The position numbers were made by a program, and so were the translations under genes. The notes under the pieces are model-generated. The model worked only from the letters and a program-made list of their open reading frames with translations. It ran no database searches and had not been told where the DNA came from. Shown in pieces: positions 56,665 to 64,000 of a stretch of 64,000 nucleotides of DNA. Source of the stretch: Alcaligenaceae bacterium (GTDB lineage Bacteria; Pseudomonadota; Gammaproteobacteria; Burkholderiales; Burkholderiaceae_B); contig JACCES010000004.1 of assembly GCA_013416455.1 (NCBI GenBank), positions 310,001 through 374,000 on the forward strand. Reading direction: 5' to 3'. Position 1 is the stretch's first letter; each line of letters begins with the position of its first letter.

Positions 56665-57351
56665 TCAGTGCCCCCTTGTGGATACCGCGACTACGGTCGG
56701 CGGATGCGCGCCCGAAGCAAGCAGCACAGAGAGATGCTCGCCATCCCGGCTCGCCTGCGCCCATTCCGGCACCGGATCTTCCGCGCGCCAGCCCTGCCGC
56801 CGCAAGAGGGAGGCAAGAGCCTGAGCTGACGGATAGGCCGGCACCGCCAGAAGGCGGACCACGGCTTCACGCCCGAACTCGAATGTCTGCGACACCGTGG
56901 CCGACAGCGGAAAGGCAAATGCCCCGGATGAGCGCCCGCCAGCCCCGGCCCCGGCGCCCGGGGCATCCAGCGCGACCGGCATGCCGGGCAAACGGGCGGG
57001 ATCGAAATACAGGGCCGACACATACCCCTGGGCGCCGTCGGAACGACCATGGATCTCGGCCAACCAATGCCTGCCGTCCGCCAGACCCGACAGAAGAATC
57101 CGCCCGTCTGCCACGACATAGCGCTCATAGGCGCCATTGAGTCTGGCCAGCGCCTGAGCGGCCGCGTCCGGAGTCAGGCGGCTGGTGAAGGTTTCCACAG
57201 ACAGGAGCTGGCCGTTCAGCTTCACGCTCCAGGCGCTGTCCCACGCCAGGTTCGCATGGCAGAACGGCACGGCGGCCAGCAGCAATACCCCTGACAGCCG
57301 GCCCAGGACGGCCGCCCCGAAATAACACGCAATGCAAGAATGTGTCCGCAT
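56665..57351 (-). CDS. Hypothetical exported protein in the tad operon
   Basis: A 228-residue protein with a signal peptide (GAAVLGRLSGVLLLAAVPFCHA, about residues 11-32). After it come LAWDSAWSVKLNGQLLSVET, then VSQTFEFGREAVVRLLAVPA and LRRQGWRAEDPVPEWAQASR. It has no transmembrane helix later and no family that I recognise. It has an AGGAG ribosome site 9 nt before the ATG, 1 nt after the stop of the TadG/E fusion. Position suggests a periplasmic part in Flp pilus function. Confidence 0.75.
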   Translation of the reverse strand: MRTHSCIACYFGAAVLGRLSGVLLLAAVPFCHANLAWDSAWSVKLNGQLLSVETFTSRLTPDAAAQALARLNGAYERYVVADGRILLSGLADGRHWLAEIHGRSDGAQGYVSALYFDPARLPGMPVALDAPGAGAGAGGRSSGAFAFPLSATVSQTFEFGREAVVRLLAVPAYPSAQALASLLRRQGWRAEDPVPEWAQASRDGEHLSVLLASGAHPPTVVAVSTRGH

Positions 57352-57352
57352 T

Positions 57353-59662
57353 TCAATTGCTCCTTTCATCTTCGGGCAGAAGGAATCCCGGCCCGGGAAC
57401 CGCCGCCTCCCCGACCGGCCTGGCTCCGGACGCCGATTCGGCGCCTCCGCGCTCGTTTCCGTAGCCAGTGGCATTGCCGCCGTTGCCGCCGCCCGAGACA
57501 TCGATCGCATGGGGAGGCACACGGCCCCGCCACGGCTGCAGCCAGTCGAACTGCGGACCTGATCGCCCCCAGCCCGCATCGGTGCCGTGGGCAAGAGCCG
57601 CCACCGCCGCGCCGGCTGCGAGGGATGCGGCGGCCGGCCCGCCCCAGGCGAGCTGCGACGCCGCTACCCGCGCTTGAGCATCGTTGTCAGACACCGCATG
57701 GCCGGCGCCGGTCAGAATGCTGATGCTGCGGGCAAACGGTGCGTAGGGCTGATCGAATTGCGAGAGCCTCAATGGGCCGTCGGGAGGGCCGGAAACCCGA
57801 TCCGACGACGGAAAGGCCAGGGCGACACGCGCCCGCAGAACGCCGCGGTCATCCACCGACCAGTCGCGCCGCAGCCTGTCCGCATGCAACGTGGCCGCGC
57901 CCGGCTGAGCCCAGGCCGGCAAGGGGCTGTGCCGATGCCAGGAGGAATGCACACCGCTTTCGGGATCCAGAAGCCTGGTGCCGCGACGGCCCGTCCATCG
58001 ATGCGCACTGCCCGAAAAAAATCTCTGATCGAGAGCCGCCGCGTGATCGACGTGTTCCGGGTCGGCGCGGCTGGCCAGGAAGGCCGCATGGCGGCTCGCG
58101 TGCGTGGCTGACAGCGCCATATCCTGGTAGTGGGCCAGCCAATGGATGGCAACCCACAGCACGGCAAGCGCCAGCATGGCGACAAGGGATTCCACCAGCG
58201 CCTGCCCGCGCTGGCCGCGCTGCCCGCCCCTGGGGAAGCGGCCGCCTTGCGGCCCGGACCGGCGACATGCGGCACGGCCGGGCGGGCGGCCAAAAACGGG
58301 AAGACGGGGCTTGCTTCTGGACTGCTGATCAGGCTTGCCGGCTGCCCGCAGGCGCGCCTGCCAATAGGGATGGAAGGCGTTGGGGAGTTCGCGCTGCCCG
58401 TCGCCGCGGGCATGGGGACGCCGGAAATAGGATTCCGCCGCCGACTTTGAGGTCAGCTGAAGCTCGTCGCGCCCATTGCGCTTCAGGGACACATGGAAAT
58501 GGGCAGTGGAACCGCCGTGCGCGGACGCCAGATCGTGAAAGACAGGCAGGCCGCCACCCGGCCACTGGCGACGCGCGGCATGCGCCCGGGAATTGGCCAG
58601 AGGGTTGGCATTGCCGCCGGATATGTCCCAGCTCGTGGATTCCCTTACCCAGCGCCAGAAATCCTGGTCGGCGAAGTTTTCCGGAGGGTTTTCGACATAG
58701 GGAGTCTCCATGAGGACGGATTCCCGGGGCGGCACCCAGCCCCAGGCCATTGAATATTCTCGAAAATAGCAGCCAATCCACCTGTTTGAACGCACGGCGT
58801 GGTACGACTGGGTGTCCATCGACTGCCAGTATCCGCCTTCATCGAGCAAGGTCCGGCCCCTGCGGCGCAATTCATGGCGCCGGGCCGGGCAGCGCGCATC
58901 CACCGGGAAAAGGCTGCGGGCGGTGTGATCCCGAGGATCGAGGAAACGGTACAGCCCCATGACTTCATGCAGAAAAGGCCGCAGACGGGGATTGCCCGCG
59001 TGGGCCGCAAGAAAGCCGGGCACGGCATCATCGGTCACGCTCAGATCGAAGCCTGACTCCTCTGGATAATTGGCGGCCAGGACTTCGCGCATGGCGCGGT
59101 CACGAACCGATGGCAGGTTCGCCGCCACGGCCGACGAGACCGCCTGCAGGACCGCGCGCGACATGCGGTCGTGCTCGGCATAGGCCGACGCCAGCGTGCC
59201 ATGCTCGCTGGCGCTGTGCTCCAGCCCGGCCGCCTTCAGCGCGGCAAGGTAGGCCGCCGCGTGTTCGGGGCCGAAATGCATTCCGATCACGTATGCCGGC
59301 GGATTCGCCGCCAGGGCCTGGATGGCTTCCGTACCGGCAAAATGTGCCCAGGACCCGAGAGTGACGAGATGCGCCATGGCGGCCTGATGCGCCACCTGCG
59401 TCCGGTTGATGTAGGACAGCATGTTCAGCGCGCGGGCCTGAACCAGTGCGCCGCTGTAGGCTGCGGCATCCAGCGCGTGATCCTGCCGCGCTTTTTCCGC
59501 CACCACCATGCCGACATTGAAATAACGCACAAAGGCCGTCGCAACCGCCGCGGTAAGCAGCAGGCCCAGGATCAGCGCCTGGCCTTGCTGGCCCTGGCCG
59601 CGGGAGGCCCGGCCGCGCATGCGGGCATGACAGTCGAAGCCTGCGGCTGGACGCGTGATCAT
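57353..59662 (-). CDS. Fused TadG-like and TadE-like protein
   Basis: A 769-residue protein with two separate pseudopilin-like segments. The first (QGQQGQALILGLLLTAAVATAF, about residue 30) opens a Tad/TadG-like domain (EKARQDHALDAAAYSGALVQARALNML). The second (QRGQRGQALVESLVAMLALAVLWVAIHW, about residue 490) begins a TadE-like domain. Between them, about residues 60-470 look globular. The frame is open throughout with no internal stop, and the start overlaps the flp stop (ATGA). In other Tad systems the two are separate proteins. Confidence 0.75.
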   Translation of the reverse strand: MITRPAAGFDCHARMRGRASRGQGQQGQALILGLLLTAAVATAFVRYFNVGMVVAEKARQDHALDAAAYSGALVQARALNMLSYINRTQVAHQAAMAHLVTLGSWAHFAGTEAIQALAANPPAYVIGMHFGPEHAAAYLAALKAAGLEHSASEHGTLASAYAEHDRMSRAVLQAVSSAVAANLPSVRDRAMREVLAANYPEESGFDLSVTDDAVPGFLAAHAGNPRLRPFLHEVMGLYRFLDPRDHTARSLFPVDARCPARRHELRRRGRTLLDEGGYWQSMDTQSYHAVRSNRWIGCYFREYSMAWGWVPPRESVLMETPYVENPPENFADQDFWRWVRESTSWDISGGNANPLANSRAHAARRQWPGGGLPVFHDLASAHGGSTAHFHVSLKRNGRDELQLTSKSAAESYFRRPHARGDGQRELPNAFHPYWQARLRAAGKPDQQSRSKPRLPVFGRPPGRAACRRSGPQGGRFPRGGQRGQRGQALVESLVAMLALAVLWVAIHWLAHYQDMALSATHASRHAAFLASRADPEHVDHAAALDQRFFSGSAHRWTGRRGTRLLDPESGVHSSWHRHSPLPAWAQPGAATLHADRLRRDWSVDDRGVLRARVALAFPSSDRVSGPPDGPLRLSQFDQPYAPFARSISILTGAGHAVSDNDAQARVAASQLAWGGPAAASLAAGAAVAALAHGTDAGWGRSGPQFDWLQPWRGRVPPHAIDVSGGGNGGNATGYGNERGGAESASGARPVGEAAVPGPGFLLPEDERSN

Positions 59663-59925
59663 TGCCCGGCATCCGCATTGCCGGTGAAGGACTTCAGCGT
59701 ACGCGCCGCCGTCTGGCCGGCGGCGGCATCGGCCGCCGACTGCGCGATGCCGGACTGCTCGGTGCCGTCTTCGCCCGCCAGCTCGCGCGCCATGGCCGCC
59801 GTCTGCGACCGGACCACTTGGCCGAACAGCTGATATACGGCGATCGCCGCGACCGCCACCAGGGCGACCACGATGATGTATTCCGTCATGCCCTGGCCGC
59901 GTTGAGTTTCGTTGCGATGTTTCAT
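59659..59925 (-). CDS. flp: Flp family type IVb pilin
   Basis: An 88-residue pilin. The prepilin cleavage and Flp motif is QRGQGMTEYIIVVALVAVAAIAVYQLFG: cut after glycine 12, giving mature methionine, glutamate at +3 and tyrosine at +4. The tail is longer than in typical Flp pilins (usually 50-65) and acidic or alanine-rich. It is the first gene of the tad operon, with GGAGGGGG before the ATG. The prepilin peptidase TadV is not in the window. Confidence 0.9.
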   Translation of the reverse strand: MKHRNETQRGQGMTEYIIVVALVAVAAIAVYQLFGQVVRSQTAAMARELAGEDGTEQSGIAQSAADAAAGQTAARTLKSFTGNADAGQ

Positions 59926-60066
59926 ATGCCCCCTCCTTCAAGTCGGGGACAGTGTGCCGCCTGGAATTCCGCCCGCCAATTCGCGGATGCCGACGCGGAT
60001 CATTTCATCCGAGCCGGGGAAAATGCGCTTGCACTACACTGAATCTTCCAGCAAGAACCGCCCGTC

Positions 60067-60780
60067 ATGCGCCCGCAAATGGCATCACCGGATGCGCGCA
60101 TGCCGGCACCGACCGATCAGACACCTGCCATGACGACCGGCGACCTGTTTGCAGACCATGATGACGGCCAGCCCCAGCGGCTGGCAGAGGCCGCCGTGCT
60201 GCTGCGCGGCCACGCCCTGGCTTTCATCGACGAGCTGCTGCCGGCGATTGCCGGCATTGAAAGCCGTTCACCCTTCCGGCACATGATCACGCGCGGCGGC
60301 CATACCATGTCGGTGGCTCTCACCAACTGCGGCGCGCTGGGGTGGTGCACGGATCAGCGGGGCTACCGCTATACGCCGGCCGACCCGCTCTCGGGCCTGC
60401 CCTGGCCGGCAATGCCCCCCGCGTTCACAAGGCTGGCGCGCGATTCGGCCGCACAGGCCGGCTTCCCCGGTTTCTTGCCCGACGCCTGCCTGATCAACCG
60501 CTATCTGCCGGGAGCCAGGATGGGCCTGCACCAGGACCGCAATGAACGCGATTTCAGCGCCCCCATCGTATCGGTATCGTTGGGCATGAGCGCCACCTTT
60601 CTGTTCGGCGGGCTGAAGCGCACGGACAAAGCGGCCAGGCTGCCCCTCTTCCATGGCGATGTCGTCGTCTGGGGCGGCCCCGACCGGCTGCGCCACCACG
60701 GCATCCTGCCGCTCAAGGGCCCGCCCCATCCCCTGCTGGGCGCGCAGCGCATCAATCTCACGTTCCGCAAGGCCGGCTGA
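60067..60780 (+). CDS. alkB: Alkylated DNA repair dioxygenase AlkB
   Basis: A 237-residue Fe(II)/2-oxoglutarate dioxygenase. Iron ligands are H155 and D157 (GARMGLHQDRNERD) and H211 (RLRHHGI); oxoglutarate is held by the arginines in RINLTFR. SPFRHMITRGGHTMSVALTN is the AlkB substrate lid. It reverses 1-methyladenine and 3-methylcytosine. The family N-terminus (GDLFADHD, like E. coli DLFAD) begins at residue 25, so a start at 60130 is equally possible. It precedes the ada-like gene by 85 nt. Confidence 0.93.
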   Translation: MRPQMASPDARMPAPTDQTPAMTTGDLFADHDDGQPQRLAEAAVLLRGHALAFIDELLPAIAGIESRSPFRHMITRGGHTMSVALTNCGALGWCTDQRGYRYTPADPLSGLPWPAMPPAFTRLARDSAAQAGFPGFLPDACLINRYLPGARMGLHQDRNERDFSAPIVSVSLGMSATFLFGGLKRTDKAARLPLFHGDVVVWGGPDRLRHHGILPLKGPPHPLLGAQRINLTFRKAG

Positions 60781-60865
60781 TGGCGGAACAACTGCAAGAT
60801 ACGGAGTGTTTTCGCTTTCACCGGCATTTAAGCTGTCAGCCAGAAACCGACATCCGGAGTGCGAT

Positions 60866-61846
60866 ATGAACCTACGATTCGAAACGCCCGCCCCGCAACA
60901 GGGCAATGACCACGATGGGGATGCCCGGCATGCGGACCGGTGCGCCGAACCGGCCGGGCCCGGCGATATCGTCGCGCATGCCTGCCGCAGCATTGAAAAC
61001 CGCGAACCCACGCCCGGCCTGGACGAACTCGCCGCCGAAGCGGGCCTGAGCCGCTGGCGGTTTCATCGGCTCTTCGTGGCCGAAACCGGCCTGACCCCCA
61101 AGGCCTATGCCGCGGGCGTGCGCGCCGGCAGACTGCGCACCGCGCTCGCCAAGGGCGACATGCCGGTCACTGACGCCATCTACGACGCCGGCTTCAATGC
61201 CAGCAGCCGTTTCTACGAGACATCCGACCGCGTGCTCGGCATGCGGGCGCGAGACTACCGGGCGGGTGGAAGCGGCGCCACCATCCGCTTCGCGGTGGGC
61301 CAATGTTCATTGGGAGCCATCCTGGTCGCCGAGAGCGAGCGGGGCATCTGCGCCATCCTCATGGGAGACGATCCCGACGCACTCGTCCAGGATCTTCAGA
61401 AACGCTTTCCCAACGCCGCGCTTACGGGCGATGATGCGCAGTTCGCGCAAAAAATCGCCCAAGTGGTGGGCTTGGTGGAAGCGCCCGGCCTGGGCATCGA
61501 TCTTCCCCTGGACATCCGGGGGACGGCATTCCAGGAACGGGTGTGGCAGGCCTTGCTCGCGATCCCGCCGGGCACGACCATCAGCTACGCTGAACTGGCC
61601 GAACGCATCGGCTCGCCCGCCGCGGTCCGCGCGGTCGCGCGCGCCTGCGGCGCCAATTGGCTGGCGGTGGCCATTCCCTGCCATCGGGTCGTGCGCCGCA
61701 ACGGTGATCCGGCCGGCTACCGCTGGGGCGTGGAACGCAAACAGACACTGCTGAAGCGGGAAAACCCGGCTTACGGCGAGCCCACGAACCCATCTCATGG
61801 CGGACGGCGCGCCCCTCCGCGCGCAGCGTCCTGCGATCAAGAGTAA
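60866..61846 (+). CDS. AraC-type regulator and O6-alkylguanine-DNA alkyltransferase, Ada without zinc domain
   Basis: A 326-residue protein. Residues about 30-130 are an AraC helix-turn-helix (LDELAAEAGLSRWRFHRLFVAETGL). Residues about 165-310 are the alkyltransferase, with active cysteine C272 in AIPCHRVVRRNGDPAGYRWG. The Ada N-terminal zinc domain with its four cysteines, which receives methyl from phosphotriesters and activates Ada, is absent. It repairs O6-methylguanine; how it would be switched on as a regulator is unclear. The ATG at 60866 has GGAG upstream. Confidence 0.9.
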   Translation: MNLRFETPAPQQGNDHDGDARHADRCAEPAGPGDIVAHACRSIENREPTPGLDELAAEAGLSRWRFHRLFVAETGLTPKAYAAGVRAGRLRTALAKGDMPVTDAIYDAGFNASSRFYETSDRVLGMRARDYRAGGSGATIRFAVGQCSLGAILVAESERGICAILMGDDPDALVQDLQKRFPNAALTGDDAQFAQKIAQVVGLVEAPGLGIDLPLDIRGTAFQERVWQALLAIPPGTTISYAELAERIGSPAAVRAVARACGANWLAVAIPCHRVVRRNGDPAGYRWGVERKQTLLKRENPAYGEPTNPSHGGRRAPPRAASCDQE

Positions 61847-61916
61847 AGAAACCGATTTTGTCCCGACGTCGAATGCAGCGGCTCTTCACGCCATAAATAT
61901 ATACGAAGTAGAAACC

Positions 61917-62531
61917 TCAGGGGCGCCGGAAGGACTGCCTGGCGCGTTCCACTTCGGGATGAAGCATGCAATCGGCGGCGTGATCGTTGACCATGCCCAT
62001 GGCCTGCATGAAGGAATACACCGTTGTCGGCCCTACGAACTGCCAGCCGCGCTTCTTGAGTTCTTTCGACAAGGCCACGGATTCCACCGACTGCGATACC
62101 GGAGCGGCGTCCGGCGCCGCCGCGGCCGACGGTTCATAGCGCCACACAAAGGCGGCCAGCGAACCCTCGCGCTCGATGAGTTCCCGCGCGCGACGGGCAT
62201 TGTTGATCGCGGCGGCGATCTTGCCACGATGCCGCACGATGCCGGCATCATGCAGCAGGCGCGACACGTCGTCCTCGGTAAAAGCCGCCACCTTCTCGAC
62301 ATCGAAATCGTGAAAGGCCGCTCGGAAATTCTCGCGCTTTTCAAGAATGGTTCGCCAGCTGAGGCCGGACTGGAATCCTTCCAGGCAAAGCTTCTCGAAC
62401 AAACGGCGATCATCCGCCACCGGAAAACCCCATTCGCTATCGTGATAGCGAAGATATTCCGGCGTGGCCATGCACCAGCGGCAGCGCATTCTACCGTCGG
62501 GGCCGGGAAGTGTTGCAGCGACAGTGGTCAT
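61917..62531 (-). CDS. tag: DNA-3-methyladenine glycosylase I
   Basis: A 204-residue Tag enzyme that removes 3-methyladenine. MRCRWCMATPEYLRYHDSEWG (with zinc cysteines near residues 17 and 20), GFQSGLSWRTILEKRENF and the C-terminal GPTTVYSFMQAMGMVNDHAADC are the family marks. It converges with the ada-like gene, making a three-gene alkylation-repair group with alkB. Confidence 0.95.
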   Translation of the reverse strand: MTTVAATLPGPDGRMRCRWCMATPEYLRYHDSEWGFPVADDRRLFEKLCLEGFQSGLSWRTILEKRENFRAAFHDFDVEKVAAFTEDDVSRLLHDAGIVRHRGKIAAAINNARRARELIEREGSLAAFVWRYEPSAAAAPDAAPVSQSVESVALSKELKKRGWQFVGPTTVYSFMQAMGMVNDHAADCMLHPEVERARQSFRRP

Positions 62532-62661
62532 TTTCCATCCTTGCTGTGGTGGGCGCGCTTCAGCGGCATGCGTCCGCGATGTGGCCCGAGCCCATTATCC
62601 TTCATGCGGGGCGATTCACCCACCCGTCCGGGCCATGCGGCACCACGATGCCTTGCGGATG

Positions 62662-62690
62662 TTGGCACTGTTTGCTTTATGAGACAATAT
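62662..62690 (+). promoter_or_regulatory. Candidate promoter of the esterase gene
   Basis: TTGGCA (62662-62667) and CAATAT (62685-62690) are 17 bp apart, directly before the Fur-type site. The -10 box matches only three of six positions, so it is tentative. Confidence 0.35.
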
Positions 62691-62705
62691 TGAGATCAAT
62701 TCTCA
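62691..62705 (+). promoter_or_regulatory. Fur box upstream of the esterase gene
   Basis: TGAGATCAATTCTCA fits the 7-1-7 Fur consensus at 10 of 14 paired positions and lies in an AT-rich island within GC-rich DNA. It overlaps the likely transcription start of the following gene, so iron-loaded Fur would block it. Confidence 0.7.
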
Positions 62706-62839
62706 TTAATATTCTCTGATTCCCCTCCTCCACCTTGAAAGCACGTTCCCTCATTCCGCCCCCAGCCTCGGCCCCGCATGGCGGCCAATCGTTTGACGGT
62801 GTGAAAACATCCGGCCGAAAAGGCGCGACCGGTACCCGC

Positions 62840-63811
62840 ATGCCGGGCCGGCGGCCCGGCGGATGGCATCCATCCCTCTTCCTTCCAGGATGCCTGCTCG
62901 CCTGCCTCTGCGTGGTCGGAGCCGTCCATGCGCAAGCGCCCGCGGCCGCACAGCAACGAGGCAATCGGCCGGTATCGGAAACCATAGCCGACCGGCCGTC
63001 CGAGCTGTACCGGTTCGAGAGGCATCATATCGATTCCTCCGACGGCCAGCGGCGCTACCGCATCGAAATCGCCATTCCGCTGGCGCCGGCACCGGCGGCA
63101 GGCCATGCCGCCCTCTACATGCTGGACGGCAATGCGGCCATGGACACCCTCACCGATGGGGATCTGGCCCTGCTTTCCAGCCGCAATCCTCCGGTGCTGG
63201 TGGCCATCGGCTACGACGTTTCCACCCGCAACGATGTCGTTTCCCGGGCGTACGACTACACGCCTCCCGTCACTGAAAACGGCCACCCCGTCGCTCAACC
63301 TATCGTGCGCGGACGGGCCGGCGGCGGGGCCGATATCTTCCTGGAGCTCATCCATTCGCAGATCAAGCCGCTGGTGCGCGGGCGGGCCAGCGTGGACCCG
63401 GCCAGGGCATATCTCTGGGGCCACTCCTACGGCGGCCTGTTCGTGCTGCATACGCTTTTCACCCGGCCCGAGGCCTTTTCCCGGTATATCGTGGGAGACC
63501 CGTCGGCCTGGTGGCACAACGGCGTGCTGATAAGGGAATGGCTGGCCTTCGATGCCAACCGCGCCGCCGGCAAGCGCGTTGCCATCCTGGTCGGCACCCG
63601 GCCCCGCGAACCGAACAGGCCGGCACCCGGCGCGACGCCCGTCCAATTGGATGGAACGGCAATCGATCTTCGCGCAGCGGTCCGGGAAATGGCGGAAGGT
63701 CTGCGCAAGGGCGGCGCGGACACCGACTATCAGGAATTCCCGCAATACGGACATGGCGAAATGATCCGCGCATCGCTGGAACGCGCCCTGCAGATCGCCA
63801 CCGAGCCCTGA
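62840..63811 (+). CDS. Alpha/beta-hydrolase esterase, IroE/Bes-like (siderophore hydrolase candidate)
   Basis: A 323-residue secreted hydrolase. The signal peptide (LFLPGCLLACLCVVGAVHAQ) is followed by FERHHIDSSDGQRRYRIEIAIP, the nucleophile elbow WGHSYGGLFVLHTLF and a late histidine (FPQYGHGEMI). This is the esterase D-like family that contains IroE and ferric-siderophore esterases. The ATG at 62840 gives a normal signal length; a TTG at 62735 would add 35 residues before it. The Fur site upstream supports an iron role. Confidence 0.8.
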   Translation: MPGRRPGGWHPSLFLPGCLLACLCVVGAVHAQAPAAAQQRGNRPVSETIADRPSELYRFERHHIDSSDGQRRYRIEIAIPLAPAPAAGHAALYMLDGNAAMDTLTDGDLALLSSRNPPVLVAIGYDVSTRNDVVSRAYDYTPPVTENGHPVAQPIVRGRAGGGADIFLELIHSQIKPLVRGRASVDPARAYLWGHSYGGLFVLHTLFTRPEAFSRYIVGDPSAWWHNGVLIREWLAFDANRAAGKRVAILVGTRPREPNRPAPGATPVQLDGTAIDLRAAVREMAEGLRKGGADTDYQEFPQYGHGEMIRASLERALQIATEP

Positions 63812-63971
63812 ACGCAGCCGGTCCTTTACGTGATCACCCGCCGGGCAACACGCCACTGATCCATGGCCATGCACGCGCCTCATGACAGCGGCCGACGACG
63901 CGGAAAGTCCACAATGCCATATCCAGCGTAACTATTTACGTCTAAACTAAAAAATTCTGGACGGAGGCATG

Positions 63972-64000
63972 ATGAATCGCAAGCATCTTCTACCCATCCT
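63972..64000 (+). CDS. Start of an unknown exported-type gene, cut by the window edge
   Basis: The last bases read GGAGG then ATG ATG and encode MNRKHLLPI, like the beginning of a signal peptide. The ribosome site is strong; the second ATG (63972) has better spacing than the first (63969). It follows the esterase by 160 nt on the same strand. Nothing more can be said, though an iron-related neighbour such as a TonB receptor would be common. Confidence 0.5.

Noticed and set aside
59663-59941. N-terminal extension of the TadG/E protein into the flp region
   Set aside because: The extension is flp read in another frame, and the ATG at 59662 overlaps the flp stop as expected for a coupled gene.
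60653-60865. Extension of the ada-like gene upstream to include an Ada zinc domain
   Set aside because: The extra in-frame residues are alkB read in a different frame and do not show the spaced four-cysteine pattern of the Ada zinc domain.

Overview
The window is a high-GC betaproteobacterial chromosome segment. Gene content and order (thrS-infC, leuCDB-asd-fimV-truA, thrB followed by a BPSS1780-type membrane protein, a nitrogen-type PTS with gshB, comM-ubiK-glnK-amtB) point to Burkholderiales, most likely Alcaligenaceae (Bordetella/Achromobacter relatives). This is inferred from protein families and synteny, not from a search. I see no insertion sequences, prophage or CRISPR. Most of the window is core or metabolic chromosome, with three accessory-looking blocks: a carbon-catabolism cluster at 35-40 kb, a tad/Flp pilus operon at 50-60 kb and a Fur-type iron gene at the right end.

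Layout: the first base pairs hold the 5' end of rpmI. Then come a TorF-like porin, comM, ubiK, a lipoprotein, and glnK-amtB behind a sigma-54 promoter with an NtrC-like site. The PTS block gshB-EIIA-ptsH-ptsI follows, then infC and thrS (minus strand). infC and rpmI are normally adjacent; here about 9.5 kb separates them, and rpmI has its own promoter and a structured leader. thrS is preceded by a compact attenuator: an 11-residue leader peptide with six threonine codons, then mutually exclusive antiterminator and terminator hairpins. A tRNA-Val(GAC) with a clear promoter and terminator diverges from thrS.

From 13 to 20 kb an oligopeptide-type ABC transporter operon (Tat-exported binding protein, two permeases, a fused double ATPase) ends in a flavoprotein. 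Next are an AI-2E-type transporter, a ThDP enzyme and an SDR. From 24 to 35 kb the minus strand carries leuC, leuD, leuB, asd, fimV, truA, a TRAP DctQ-DctM pair without a binding protein, and trpF. From 35 to 40.3 kb a minus-strand catabolic cluster (histidinol-dehydrogenase-like enzyme, SDR, LacI regulator, HpcH-type aldolase, TctC-type binding protein) starts downstream of two identical perfect LacI-type operators 62 bp apart.

From 40 to 50 kb are housekeeping genes: an M48 protease lipoprotein, aroC, selO, a DUF2069 protein, yihY, a CBS protein, dusA, thrB, a membrane protein and an enoyl-CoA hydratase. From 50.2 to 59.9 kb is a tightly overlapping tad operon. It has an FHA-CpaF fusion, a single polypeptide carrying two TadE/TadG-like segments, a protein of unknown family and a terminal DUF192 gene, with no TadZ or prepilin peptidase visible. 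An alkylation-repair group follows (alkB, an ada variant without its N-terminal zinc domain, and tag). The window ends with a Fur-box-preceded esterase and the first codons of another gene.

A short dispersed repeat occurs twice (15.65 kb and 41.25 kb). Each time it fills the gap between two genes and supplies the ribosome-binding site and start of the downstream gene.
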